From Salegentibacter sp. (GTDB lineage: Bacteria; Bacteroidota; Bacteroidia; Flavobacteriales; Flavobacteriaceae): a stretch of 28,583 nucleotides of DNA. Positions 1-8,103 of this stretch are shown here, in pieces. How positions within the stretch are numbered: the stretch's first letter is position 1; every line of letters starts with the position of its first letter. The position numbers and the translations under genes are program-made. Location: assembly GCA_024635815.1 (NCBI GenBank), contig JAGXIG010000020.1, positions 1 through 28,583 on the forward strand, written 5' to 3'. Under the pieces are notes generated by a model. That model saw only the letters and a program-made list of their open reading frames with translations, had not been told where the DNA came from and searched no databases.

Positions 1-906
1 GAATTGTATCCGGTGGCTTCAGAAAGGTCAGTCGGAAAAAAGATCAATTTTCAAGGAAAAGACTATAATGTCATTGGGCTTCAGGAAGCGGTAGATATTA
101 AGCCAGATATCGCTTTATTTTCTGCCGGTGGGGATACTTCCTTAGAATGGGCTCCAAAATTTGCCGAAAACGGAACGACCGTAGTAGACAACTCTTCGGC
201 CTGGAGAATGGATGAAACCAAAAAACTGGTAATTCCGGAAATAAATGCTTCAGAATTAACCAAAGAAGACAAGATCATCGCCAACCCAAACTGTTCTACT
301 ATTCAGCTATTAATGGCATTAAAACCGCTGCACGATGCTTTCAAAATTAAACGTGTAATCGTTTCTACTTACCAATCAATTACCGGAACCGGAGTTAAAG
401 CGGTGGAGCAATTGGAAAATGAATATAAAGGTGAGAAAGGCGAAATGGCTTATCCTTACCCTATTCATAAAAACGCACTGCCGCATTGTGATGTATTTCA
501 GGACAACGGTTACACCAAAGAAGAAATGAAACTTACCATGGAAACCAAGAAGATCCTGGGAGACGATTCGGTTTTGGTTAGTGCTACTGCAATTAGAATT
601 CCGGTAGTTGGCGGGCATTCAGAATCTGTAAACGTTGAGTTTGAAAATGAATTTGATGAAGCTGAAGTTAGAAAAATCCTGAGTCAGTTTCCGGGAGTAA
701 CCGTACAGGACAATCCTGAAACCAATACTTATCCAATGCCTATTTATGCCGAAGGAAAAGACGATGTTTTTGTTGGAAGAATCCGCAGGGATTATTCCCA
801 ACCAAAGACTTTGAATATGTGGGTGGTGGCCGATAACCTTAGAAAAGGTGCAGCCACAAACACGGTACAAATTGCCGAATACCTCATTAAAAATAAGTTG
901 GTATAA
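1..906 (+). CDS. asd: Aspartate-semialdehyde dehydrogenase, 5' end outside the window
   Basis: This enzyme reduces aspartyl-4-phosphate to aspartate semialdehyde with NADPH, the branch-point step to lysine/diaminopimelate, threonine and methionine. The reading frame is open from base 1, so the N-terminal Rossmann GxxGxxG segment (roughly 25-30 residues) lies upstream of the window; the first in-frame TTG at 4 is not the true start. The catalytic cysteine is in NPNCST (Cys codon 292-294), and the active-site histidine is in GGHSE (codon 616-618). The C-terminal half carries the usual dimerisation segment ending GAATNTVQ, and the length fits the family of about 330 residues. It is followed by a strong hairpin terminator, so it is not cotranscribed with the next gene. 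Identification is secure. Confidence 0.96.
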   Translation, partial: ELYPVASERSVGKKINFQGKDYNVIGLQEAVDIKPDIALFSAGGDTSLEWAPKFAENGTTVVDNSSAWRMDETKKLVIPEINASELTKEDKIIANPNCSTIQLLMALKPLHDAFKIKRVIVSTYQSITGTGVKAVEQLENEYKGEKGEMAYPYPIHKNALPHCDVFQDNGYTKEEMKLTMETKKILGDDSVLVSATAIRIPVVGGHSESVNVEFENEFDEAEVRKILSQFPGVTVQDNPETNTYPMPIYAEGKDDVFVGRIRRDYSQPKTLNMWVVADNLRKGAATNTVQIAEYLIKNKLV

Positions 907-932
907 GCTGGAAAACGCATAAACGATTAACT

Positions 933-968
933 AATGCCTGTAAAAATGTAACTTACAGGCATTTTTTA
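933..968 (+). terminator. Rho-independent terminator of asd
   Basis: An 11-bp perfect inverted repeat (AATGCCTGTAA at 933-943, TTACAGGCATT at 953-963) with a 9-base loop is followed by a run of T to 967. It sits 27 bases after the asd stop codon. Confidence 0.85.
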
Positions 969-998
969 TGACTAACTTTATGCAATAAATCACATTAT

Positions 999-3155
999 AT
1001 GAAAAAAACACTCCCCGGAATTTTTGCACTTGCCATCCTGGCCTCCTGTAACGATTCCAAAACCGAAAAAGAAATCAGTTTGAATTATCCTGAAACTAAA
1101 AAAGTAGATACAGTTACCGATTATTTTGGAACCAAAGTTAAAGACCCTTACCGCTGGCTGGAAGACGACCGCAGCGAAGAAACTGAAGCTTGGGTAAAAG
1201 CCCAAAACGAGGTAACTTTTGATTATTTAAACAGCATTCCTTACAAAAAGGAGCTTGAAGAAAGACTTTCAGAAATATGGAATTACGAAAAAATTGGCGC
1301 TCCTTTTCAAGAAGGTGATTATACCTATTTCTACAAAAACGACGGTTTACAAAACCAATATGTGGTATATAGAAAAAAGGGCGATGATGGTGAAACTGAA
1401 GTTTTCCTGGATCCAAATAAATTCAGCGAAGATGGCACCACTTCCCTCGCCGGTTTAAGCTTCTCTAAAGACGGTAATAAAGCTGCGTACGCCATTTCTG
1501 AAGGCGGTAGCGATTGGAGAAAAATCATTATTATAGACGTTGAAAATAAAGAACGTGCTGAAGATACCCTTCAAAATGTAAAATTCAGCGGAATTTCCTG
1601 GAAAGGAAACGATGGCTTCTACTATTCCAGTTATGAAAAGCCTGAAGGCAGTGAGCTTTCAGCAAAAACAGATCAGCATAGATTATTTTACCATAAACTG
1701 GGAACTCCACAAAGCGAAGACAAAGTTATTTTCGGAGATACTGAAGATCAAAAACACCGATATGTTGGCGGGAGCGTTTCAGAAGATGATCGATTTTTAT
1801 TTATTTCCGCCAGAAATTCAACTTCAGGAGGAAAACTTTTTATGATGGATCTTTCAAAAGAAAATCCTGAACTGGTAACTATTTTAGATAATGAAGATAC
1901 TGATACCGGGGTGCTAGAAAATGAAGGTAGCAAATTGTTCATTGTTACTAATATGGACGCGCCTAATCGTAAGATTGTGACCGTAGATGCTGCAAACCCT
2001 TCTCCTGAAAACTGGGAAGATTTTATTCCTGAAACCGAAAACGTATTGAGCCCTTCTACCGGTGGCGGTTATTTCTTTGCCGAATATATGGTAGACGCGG
2101 TTTCTGAAGTAAAACAATATGATTATAATGGCGAATTGGTGCGGGAAGTTGAACTTCCGGGAATTGGTTCTGCCGGCGGATTTAGTACTAAAAAAGAGAA
2201 CGAAGAATTATATTATTCTTTTACAAATTATGTAACTCCGGGTACTATCTACAAATACAATATTGAAGAAGGAACTTCTGAAGTTTACAACAAACCAAAC
2301 ATAAAATTCAATCCGGACGATTACGAAAGCAAACAGGTTTTTTATACCTCAAAAGATGGTACAAAAATACCAATGATCATTACGCACAAAAAAGGCCTTG
2401 AGCTTAACGGTAAGAACCCAACGATGCTTTACGGTTACGGAGGATTCAATGTTAGTTTAACGCCTTCTTTTAGTACAGCAAACGCGATTTGGATGGAACA
2501 GGGCGGTATTTATGCCGTTCCAAACCTTAGAGGTGGTGGTGAGTATGGAAAAGAGTGGCACGATGCCGGTATTAAACTGAAGAAACAAAATGTTTTTGAC
2601 GACTTTATCGCTGCTGCGGAATATTTAATTGAAGAAAATTATACGTCCAGCGATTACCTGGCTATTCGTGGTGCTTCAAACGGCGGACTTTTAGTTGGAG
2701 CAACAATGACGCAGCGTCCAGATCTTATGAAAGTGGCTTTGCCGGCCGTGGGCGTAATGGATATGTTACGTTACCACACTTTTACCGCTGGTGCTGGTTG
2801 GGCTTACGATTACGGAACTGCAGAAGATAGTGAAGAAATGTTTAACAACCTTCTTGATTATTCACCGGTTCATAACCTGGAAGAAGGAACCGAATACCCT
2901 GCTACTTTGGTTACAACAGGGGATCACGACGATCGCGTAGTACCTGCGCATTCTTTTAAATTCGCCGCCGAATTACAGGACAAGCAAGCCGGAGAAAACC
3001 CAGCTTTAATAAGGATTGAGACCAAAGCCGGCCACGGTGCTGGAAAACCTACAAAAATGATTATTGAAGAATATGCCGATATTTTTGGCTTTACTCTTTA
3101 CAATATGGGCTTTGATGTTTTACCAAATAAAACTGAAGAAGAAGTAAAAGGATAA
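999..3155 (+). CDS. Prolyl oligopeptidase family serine peptidase (S9A), lipoprotein
   Basis: This endopeptidase cleaves short peptides after proline. The 718-residue product starts with a lipoprotein signal peptide whose lipobox reads LASC (Cys at about residue 16), so it is probably anchored in a membrane facing the periplasm. Residues 35 to about 440 match the N-terminal seven-bladed beta-propeller (opening [10 protein letters not shown] and DPYRWLED), and the rest is the alpha/beta-hydrolase domain. The triad is visible: Ser560 in GASNGG, Asp644 in DHDDRV with the substrate-binding Arg646, and His679 in GHGAG; spacing agrees with the well-studied porcine enzyme. The gene stands alone between two terminators. 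The family is certain; the physiological substrate is unknown. Confidence 0.95.
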   Translation: MKKTLPGIFALAILASCNDSKTEKEISLNYPETKKVDTVTDYFGTKVKDPYRWLEDDRSEETEAWVKAQNEVTFDYLNSIPYKKELEERLSEIWNYEKIGAPFQEGDYTYFYKNDGLQNQYVVYRKKGDDGETEVFLDPNKFSEDGTTSLAGLSFSKDGNKAAYAISEGGSDWRKIIIIDVENKERAEDTLQNVKFSGISWKGNDGFYYSSYEKPEGSELSAKTDQHRLFYHKLGTPQSEDKVIFGDTEDQKHRYVGGSVSEDDRFLFISARNSTSGGKLFMMDLSKENPELVTILDNEDTDTGVLENEGSKLFIVTNMDAPNRKIVTVDAANPSPENWEDFIPETENVLSPSTGGGYFFAEYMVDAVSEVKQYDYNGELVREVELPGIGSAGGFSTKKENEELYYSFTNYVTPGTIYKYNIEEGTSEVYNKPNIKFNPDDYESKQVFYTSKDGTKIPMIITHKKGLELNGKNPTMLYGYGGFNVSLTPSFSTANAIWMEQGGIYAVPNLRGGGEYGKEWHDAGIKLKKQNVFDDFIAAAEYLIEENYTSSDYLAIRGASNGGLLVGATMTQRPDLMKVALPAVGVMDMLRYHTFTAGAGWAYDYGTAEDSEEMFNNLLDYSPVHNLEEGTEYPATLVTTGDHDDRVVPAHSFKFAAELQDKQAGENPALIRIETKAGHGAGKPTKMIIEEYADIFGFTLYNMGFDVLPNKTEEEVKG

Positions 3156-3177
3156 AATATTTAATTTTGAGTTTTTT

Positions 3178-3219
3178 AAACCTCACAGTTCCGATGACAA
3201 TGGGGCTGTGAGGTTTTTT
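3178..3219 (+). terminator. Rho-independent terminator of the prolyl oligopeptidase gene
   Basis: The arms AAACCTCACAG (3178-3188) and CTGTGAGGTTT (3206-3216) pair perfectly over 11 bp and are followed by T residues to 3219. It starts 22 bases after the stop codon. Confidence 0.88.
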
Positions 3220-3252
3220 GTTTCAGGCAGAGAGGTGTTTGAAAAGTTTTAA

Positions 3253-3340
3253 GATCGTCATTCTCCCGAAGCTTCGGAATCATTTCAGAATCTAGGTTCA
3301 AATTAACTTAGAAGCTGAAACAAATTCAGCTTGACGAAAT
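3253..3340. repeat. Palindromic REP-like intergenic repeat
   Basis: The element begins with CGTCATTCT (3256 on) and ends with TTGACG (to 3336), and its inner part contains TTTCAGAATCTA, which pairs with TAGAAGCTGAAA (10 of 12 positions). This layout is like the dispersed palindromic repeats common in Flavobacteriia genomes. It lies between the convergent peptidase and HAD genes and has no reading frame of its own. Family membership is an inference because only one such copy is in the window; a different palindrome is at 24479-24602. Confidence 0.5.
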
Positions 3341-3385
3341 TAGGACAGCTTTTTTATGTTGAAATAACATCTAACTACTGGAAAA

Positions 3386-3991
3386 TTATCCCTCCTTATT
3401 TTGCACCAATTTTAGCTCTCCGTCTTCAAGCAAATAGCCTTTTTCGGCCTTATAAAGAATCTCCTCATCATCGTCTGAATAAGCTTCAAGAAGCCTGTAT
3501 TCTCCATTCATTTCGGCGTCGAGGCGTTTTACTTTTTCTTCATCATTACAGGTCTTTCCTATAATTTTATAATCTTGATTTTCATATTTTGTGATAGTGC
3601 CAATTACTTTTAAAGGTAAAATTTCTTCAAGGTATTTTGTGTAAACTTCGAATCCACCGGTTACTATATAAACTTTTATTCCGGCTTTATCTTTCTCTCG
3701 AATATCAGCTACCATTTCTTCTCTAAAAAATTCAGGAAATTCAATATCCCAGAATTGCTTAGCGTACTTTTTCACCTTTTCGGGCGGGAGTTTATTCAAA
3801 TAATCATAGAAATTTTCTTTAAAATAAGTCTTGCTGGTTATATGAAGTTTTCCCAGTACATGCAGCCAGCCAATTTGAAAAAGGTGCAGCAACTTATAGC
3901 CTTTTTTATAACAAATGAATTTAAAAAATTCATCCTTGGAAGATTTTTTATACAAGGTTTGGTTAAGGTCGTATACAATTATTTCCTGCAT
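3386..3991 (-). CDS. HAD-IB-like (phosphoserine-phosphatase-like) hydrolase with altered motif I
   Basis: The 201-residue protein has the order of HAD phosphatase motifs: motif I YDLNQT near the N-terminus, motif II threonine in VTGGFEVY, motif III lysine in CNDEEKVKR, and motif IV EAYSDDDEEI with an acidic cluster that would bind magnesium. Helical cap sequence lies between motifs I and II, as in the HAD-IB subgroup. Ordinary phosphatases read DxDxT in motif I; here the second Asp, the general acid/base, is Asn (I checked the codons at the start of the gene). The protein may therefore be a slow phosphatase, use another substrate, or be non-catalytic. It follows the family 9 glycosyltransferase gene after 117 bases on the same strand, suggesting glycan-phosphate processing, but this is inference. 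Confidence 0.72.
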   Translation of the reverse strand: MQEIIVYDLNQTLYKKSSKDEFFKFICYKKGYKLLHLFQIGWLHVLGKLHITSKTYFKENFYDYLNKLPPEKVKKYAKQFWDIEFPEFFREEMVADIREKDKAGIKVYIVTGGFEVYTKYLEEILPLKVIGTITKYENQDYKIIGKTCNDEEKVKRLDAEMNGEYRLLEAYSDDDEEILYKAEKGYLLEDGELKLVQNKEG

Positions 3992-4010
3992 CTTTTATAA
4001 TAAAAACTGG

Positions 4011-4024
4011 TTAGATTAATCTAA
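4011..4024. promoter_or_regulatory. 14-bp perfect palindrome upstream of the HAD gene
   Basis: TTAGATTAATCTAA is a perfect palindrome lying 19 bases upstream of the HAD start codon, just downstream of a possible -7 element (TATCTTTC on the minus strand, 4025-4032). The position would suit an operator, but AT-rich palindromes arise easily by chance. Confidence 0.25.
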
Positions 4025-4108
4025 AGAAAGATACTAAGTTTCATCTTCCTACCTTTAATTTTATCATTTTCTAAACAAGAAATTAACTGGATATACAAAT
4101 GCAAATCT

Positions 4109-5206
4109 TTAAAAAAGAATTTCTTCAATCTTCTTTAAGACAGTTTGGGGGGAAATACTTCTAATAGCATTCTCATAGCCTTCAGGGTACTTGTTGCCGT
4201 AAATGGAGGTCGGTATTTTTGGAAATTGGTTAAGGTCGGGAAGTAGGCTGTTATTTTCCGGCTGCTTAAAAGGTTTAAAACCGGCATAAGGATGGGTAAC
4301 GCCCCAAATACTAATTACGGGAATCCCATACATGGCCGCCATATGTCCGTTCCCACTATCCATAGAGAGCATTGCATCAAGGTTGGAAATAAGCGCGAGT
4401 TCTTCGGCTAAAGTCAGTTTTCCGGCAATACTAGTAGTATTCCTAAATTTTGCTGCCCAGGTTTCCAATTGTTGTTTTTCCTTTTTTCCACCTCCAAAAA
4501 GTAAAACCTTAATTTTTGGGTTTTCACTTAAATTCTCTAAAACTTCCTCCATTAAATCTGCAGGATATGCTTTGGAATTATGCTGTGCAAAAGGCGCAAT
4601 CCCCAGCCACTTTTTAGGTTCGGTGCCTACCAGGGTTCTTATTTTTTCTGAAATTTTTTCCTTCGGCGGAAACTGGTGTGTATTAAGATCTAAAGGATAA
4701 CCTAAACCATCAAAAACATTGGCATAGCGCTGTACTGTTGGTTTTAATTGTTTAAAAATCTTATTGTCTTCTCGTGTGAGGGCTTTCTTTTCACTTCGGC
4801 CTTTATCGATTTGCATCACCGGAATTCCAAACATATAAAAAACCGATTTCAACACATTGCTACGCAATACATCGTGAAGATCGGCTACTTTGTCAATGCC
4901 AATGTCCCTCAATTCTTTTGCCAATCGGCTGAGACCTAAAACACCACTGTGCACTCCGTTAACATCGGCTTCGTAAACCGAAACTCGCGGGATACCTTTG
5001 AACATTGGTTCAAAGAAACCACGGGTTAAAACAGTAACTTTTAAATCAGGATAAGTAGCGGTTAAAACCCGCAACACCGGAACCGTCATAGCAACATCGC
5101 CCATAGCCGATAAGCGAATCACCAAAATATGCGCAGCCCACTCTGCCTGCGGAAACACCCCCGAAATGGGAGATTTTTTTTTCTTAACAGAGGCCTGTGT
5201 CTTCAT
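4109..5206 (-). CDS. Glycosyltransferase family 9 (heptosyltransferase-like)
   Basis: The 365-residue protein belongs to the GT9 family of ADP-heptose:LPS heptosyltransferases, cytoplasmic inner-membrane-associated enzymes that extend the lipopolysaccharide core. The N-terminal GT-B motif reads VIRLSAMGDVAMTVPVL (near residue 30), the central stretch has GIAPFAQHNSKAYP, and the C-terminal donor-binding part has SMDSGNGHMAAMYGIPVISIWG, all hallmarks of the family. About 27 basic and polar residues precede the first strand; no internal ATG offers a better start. It lies 17 bases downstream of the DUF4254 gene, a pairing that recurs in Bacteroidota. The sugar transferred cannot be read from the sequence. 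Confidence 0.9.
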   Translation of the reverse strand: MKTQASVKKKKSPISGVFPQAEWAAHILVIRLSAMGDVAMTVPVLRVLTATYPDLKVTVLTRGFFEPMFKGIPRVSVYEADVNGVHSGVLGLSRLAKELRDIGIDKVADLHDVLRSNVLKSVFYMFGIPVMQIDKGRSEKKALTREDNKIFKQLKPTVQRYANVFDGLGYPLDLNTHQFPPKEKISEKIRTLVGTEPKKWLGIAPFAQHNSKAYPADLMEEVLENLSENPKIKVLLFGGGKKEKQQLETWAAKFRNTTSIAGKLTLAEELALISNLDAMLSMDSGNGHMAAMYGIPVISIWGVTHPYAGFKPFKQPENNSLLPDLNQFPKIPTSIYGNKYPEGYENAIRSISPQTVLKKIEEILF

Positions 5207-5223
5207 TTAAAAAAAATTAAGCG

Positions 5224-5829
5224 CTATTTTTTTCTTAGAACCGGGTTCAATTCGTCGTCATTATACATTTTCATTTGCCTATACACCTTCATATACTTGT
5301 TCCCAGCAGCAATATCTTCCAGCAATTGATTTATCGCAGTAGAGAGGTCTACCCGCTGTTCCAGTAATACATCAAGTTTGGCCTTACATTTCATCTGGTG
5401 TTCCTGCGATGCATCTTCACGGTTGGCTTCTTCGTGCATATGGTAGATCTTTAAAGCTAAAATTGAAAGTCTATCTATCGCCCAGGCCGGGCTTTCAGAA
5501 TTAATTGTGGCGTCCTCTTTTGGCTCAAGGTCCTTAAATTTCTCTAAAAAATAACTATCAATATATTCAACAGTATCGGTACGGTCCTGGTTAGAGGCGT
5601 CTATCTGGCGTTTTAGCGCCAGAGCATCTACGGGATCTATGTGCTTATCGCGTATAATATCTTCATAATGCCATTGTACCGTGTCTATCCAACATTTCCT
5701 GTAAAACAAATGTTCAATCAATTCATTTTCGCTGTCGTAAGGATTTGTAAAAGGCTGTTCTACCGTATCTTTTTCATGATATTTCTCTATAACTTCCTGA
5801 AAAATCTTATTCGCTTTATCTGAAAACAT
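5224..5829 (-). CDS. DUF4254 family protein
   Basis: The 201-residue soluble, largely helical protein matches the DUF4254 family by overall pattern (for example LIEHLFYRKCWIDTVQWHYED near residue 40, and SPAWAIDRLSILALKIYHM in the middle). It has no signal peptide or membrane segment. The function of the family is not established; its recurrent linkage to GT9 glycosyltransferases, repeated here with a 17-base gap, suggests a role in cell-envelope glycan synthesis. Part of the middle resembles a coiled, charged helix pair. The gene is probably first in a unit with the glycosyltransferase and possibly the HAD protein. Confidence 0.82.
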   Translation of the reverse strand: MFSDKANKIFQEVIEKYHEKDTVEQPFTNPYDSENELIEHLFYRKCWIDTVQWHYEDIIRDKHIDPVDALALKRQIDASNQDRTDTVEYIDSYFLEKFKDLEPKEDATINSESPAWAIDRLSILALKIYHMHEEANREDASQEHQMKCKAKLDVLLEQRVDLSTAINQLLEDIAAGNKYMKVYRQMKMYNDDELNPVLRKK

Positions 5830-5843
5830 AAATTATCTTTTTT

Positions 5844-6430
5844 CTAAAATGTGTAGGTATTTTGTAGTTCTATTGGTCGTATAGTTTCGGTTTTATCGGC
5901 TTTAAAACGCCGATAATTTCTGGATTCCTGATCGTAATTTCCAAAACGGATCATCATATTTTTTATTTCTCCCGAAGGCTTCAAACCCTCAATATTATAG
6001 CTGAAAGAAAAATTCCTGAAATTTGCATTTTCAAGCAATTCCTAATACGATTTTTCAACCTCTCCCCGCCTGCAAAATTGGAGCGATAATAATCCCGCAG
6101 CCCGGTTTTTACCCTGTGGTGCAAAGGTATCATATTTTGCGATGGTATAAAATGTGCATTATAAGGCGGATTTAAATATAAAATACCGCCTTCAATTTTT
6201 TTAATTAGTTGATTTGTGCCTTTTTGAAAAACTTTGTAAGGATGAGCGGTAAAGTTGAAATTGAGCCGGTTTTAATTCTAATTCTTTCTGTGCCGTAAGT
6301 TTAATTTTTTTAAATGCCGCATAACTGATGCAGTATTGGCCACTTTATCGGCACTTTCAAATAATGAAGCTAAAAGGAAAAAATACTGGCTTTCCCCTAT
6401 TTTTTTATTCAATTTCCAACTTCTATTTAC
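5844..6430 (-). pseudogene. Eroded D12-class adenine-N6 DNA methyltransferase
   Basis: Reading the minus strand in all frames recovers consecutive pieces of one D12-type methyltransferase, in the right order but in shifting frames: GESQYFFLLASLFESADKVA (from about 6397), NFTAHPYKVFQKGTNQLI, then GGILYLNPPYNAH (catalytic motif IV, normally DPPYN), TIAKYDTFAPQGK, KTGLRDYYRSNFAG, a stop codon (near 6043), and finally ELLENANFRNFSFSYNIEGL and NYRRFKADKTE to the stop at 5844. At least four frameshifts and one in-frame stop are needed. The N-terminal half with the SAM-binding FxGxG motif is absent, so a deletion preceded or accompanied the frameshifts. An ATG overlaps the stop of the upstream gene (ATGA, 6434-6437), suggesting former translational coupling. 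Family-level identification rests on remembered motifs, but their colinearity is strong. Confidence 0.85.
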
Positions 6431-6433
6431 TAT

Positions 6434-7069
6434 TCATTTTACTGCCCAGATCACGTCAGCCAAAGTGGTTTTCCCTTGCTGAAATTGGAATTCTTTTAGT
6501 TGTGAATTTTCAAAAGTATCAACAAATTTTTCAATCACCTGCTTCAAAAAATAAATTTCGGCTTTTAGTTTCCAGTGTTGTCCATCTTCAGCATAAACTA
6601 TTAAGAATAATCGGTTTTCAAGATGAAATCGGCTCTGTTTACTTTGATTTTTATACAACCAGGAAATCAAGTTTTCAGGATTATTTTTAGCAAAATCAAG
6701 GGACTGTTTAAAAGCTTTCGGGAAAACACTTGTTTTTAAATCGAAATCATTTCCGAACAGATTAAAATCGATTTTCCGATCTTTGGGATTTTTATTCGGA
6801 ATAACTTCTTTCATTTCAGCAAAGATGTGTTCTACCGCCTTCGCACTCCAGAAGTTATACCAGCGATTGCAGCAATATTGAAAAAATTCCTTTTCATCTA
6901 ACTTTTCAGTAGCGATAATTAAGGCTATTTGTTCGTTTAAATGATCCCAGCTTGAAGTGGAATAAATAAAAGAAGAAAGCCTGTCCCAGTAATTATTTTG
7001 CTTGCGAAACCAGCGATATTCATATTGGCAGCGTTTTTTAAGTTCGTTCTCTATTGCCGGTAAATTCAT
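6434..7069 (-). CDS. Uncharacterised protein, possible PD-(D/E)xK nuclease fold
   Basis: I do not recognise this 211-residue protein by name. It has no signal peptide or membrane segment. The middle reads KIDFNLFGNDFDLKTSVFP (about residues 99-117): Asp101, then Asp110-x-Lys112 on successive predicted strands, preceded by a helix with Glu80/Glu85 and followed by a hydrophobic strand RLFLIVYAED. This is the arrangement of PD-(D/E)xK restriction-type nucleases, though short motifs of this kind also occur by chance. It starts one base after the DUF6427 stop codon, so the two are cotranscribed, and it immediately precedes the remains of a DNA methyltransferase. It could be the restriction partner of that enzyme, an inactive relic, or an unrelated conserved companion of DUF6427. 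Confidence 0.5.
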   Translation of the reverse strand: MNLPAIENELKKRCQYEYRWFRKQNNYWDRLSSFIYSTSSWDHLNEQIALIIATEKLDEKEFFQYCCNRWYNFWSAKAVEHIFAEMKEVIPNKNPKDRKIDFNLFGNDFDLKTSVFPKAFKQSLDFAKNNPENLISWLYKNQSKQSRFHLENRLFLIVYAEDGQHWKLKAEIYFLKQVIEKFVDTFENSQLKEFQFQQGKTTLADVIWAVK

Positions 7070-7070
7070 T

Positions 7071-7994
7071 TTAAAAAATAAAAGGAATATACAAAGGCAT
7101 TAAGATAAGCAATACCAGCAAAACTTCCCGAAAGACTTTATCCTGTCTTTGATCAAAATAAATGGAAGTAACAATACTTAGCGGTACAAAGAAGAAAATA
7201 AGCTCGCTGCCATCTTTAGTAGGAGCAAAAATCGCTACTACAACTGCAGTAATCAAGCTGAGCAATACAAGGTTCAGCGAGGGTTTCATAGATACGCTTG
7301 CTTTGTTTGCTACGGTTAGAAATTGAACCAATGTCCAAAGCGTTAAAGCTAAAATAATACTAAGGGGAATAAGGATTTCGAGGTTTTGATAATTTGAATA
7401 ATCAAAATTACTCCTCTCAAACCATTGCGAAAAGGTATAAAATTGATCGTAGAAAAGAATATGGAAACTGAGGGTTAAGGCCGCAACTGCTATAGCCGCG
7501 ATTGGTGGTATTAACCAGTTTTTAGGTTTGGGTAAATAATATAAAATTCCTGCGTAAACCACGATCAAAAACAAAATAGACCAGAAATAAAAAAGCGAAG
7601 CGATACAAATCCAGAAGGTAGCGTCAAAAATCTTTTTTTGCATCACTTTTTTTGTTTTTAAACTAATAATTCTTCTAAAAGCAAATAGCACAAGCAAGTT
7701 GGCGAAAATCACCTGATGATTTCTTAAAAGTGTAAAAAACGAAGCTGAAAAAACTACGAAAAACAGAATCTTATATGCGCTGCGCTGGGTAAGTTCGTTT
7801 TTTTTTGCGATGAAATTAAGGGTGAAAACACTTAGGATAAGACTAAATAACACTGCCAGTTTTTCCAAGAAATACAACAGATTAAAATCTGTAAACCACT
7901 CCTTAAAATTGGCGATAATAAAAAATATGATCAAAAAAACGGTGATCGCTACACCATTTACCGGTTTTGATTTGCTAAAAAAGCTTGTTAGCAT
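7071..7994 (-). CDS. DUF6427 family integral membrane protein
   Basis: The 307-residue protein is almost entirely hydrophobic, with roughly eight to ten membrane-spanning segments separated by short loops, and begins MLTSFFSKSKPVN, which I associate with the flavobacterial DUF6427 family. The role is unknown; the architecture would suit a polytopic transporter or glycan-related membrane protein, but nothing in the sequence decides this. It diverges from the DUF6341 gene and is followed without a gap by the possible nuclease gene. A -7-like TAACTTTG element lies on the minus strand at 8030-8037. Confidence 0.7.
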   Translation of the reverse strand: MLTSFFSKSKPVNGVAITVFLIIFFIIANFKEWFTDFNLLYFLEKLAVLFSLILSVFTLNFIAKKNELTQRSAYKILFFVVFSASFFTLLRNHQVIFANLLVLFAFRRIISLKTKKVMQKKIFDATFWICIASLFYFWSILFLIVVYAGILYYLPKPKNWLIPPIAAIAVAALTLSFHILFYDQFYTFSQWFERSNFDYSNYQNLEILIPLSIILALTLWTLVQFLTVANKASVSMKPSLNLVLLSLITAVVVAIFAPTKDGSELIFFFVPLSIVTSIYFDQRQDKVFREVLLVLLILMPLYIPFIF

Positions 7995-8014
7995 TGTGGT
8001 TTTTTATATTTTTG
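7985..8014 (+). promoter_or_regulatory. Bacteroidota-type promoter for the DUF6341 gene
   Basis: TTG (7985-7987) is followed after 19 bases by TATTTTTG (8007-8014), an exact match to the TAnnTTTG -7 element of this phylum. Transcription would start near 8020, leaving a leader of about 85 bases. The -33 part overlaps the start of the divergent DUF6427 gene. Confidence 0.5.
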
Positions 8015-8029
8015 TACTCTTAAATATAC

Positions 8030-8037
8030 CAAAGTTA
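8030..8037 (-). promoter_or_regulatory. -7 element for the DUF6427 gene
   Basis: On the minus strand this reads TAACTTTG, matching TAnnTTTG, about 36 bases upstream of the DUF6427 ATG. No convincing TTG is seen at -33, so the call is tentative. Confidence 0.35.
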
Positions 8038-8103
8038 GATAATGAACGCCCTAAAAGGCATTTTAATATCGCTTTGAAATAAATTGAACTTAAATTCATT
8101 AAA

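Noticed and set aside
978..985. Possible -7 element (TAACTTTA) before the prolyl oligopeptidase gene, at about 972-980
   Set aside because: It lacks the final G of TAnnTTTG and its -33 position would fall inside the asd terminator, so I did not annotate it.
4332..4700. 122-codon open frame on the plus strand
   Set aside because: It lies wholly inside the family 9 glycosyltransferase gene on the other strand and has a low-complexity Ser/Phe/Lys composition typical of antisense frames.
5844..6038. Separate 64-residue gene with a TTG start
   Set aside because: Its sequence continues the methyltransferase similarity found in other frames upstream, so it is the C-terminal fragment of the pseudogene and not a gene of its own.
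6328..6690. 120-codon open frame on the plus strand across the pseudogene boundary
   Set aside because: The minus strand carries clear protein similarity over the left part and an intact gene over the right part, so this is a shadow frame.
8042..8077. Tiny 11-codon reading frame (MNALKGILISL) in the leader of the DUF6341 gene
   Set aside because: Too short to judge and no stem-loop or codon pattern supports an attenuator; chance frames of this size are common.
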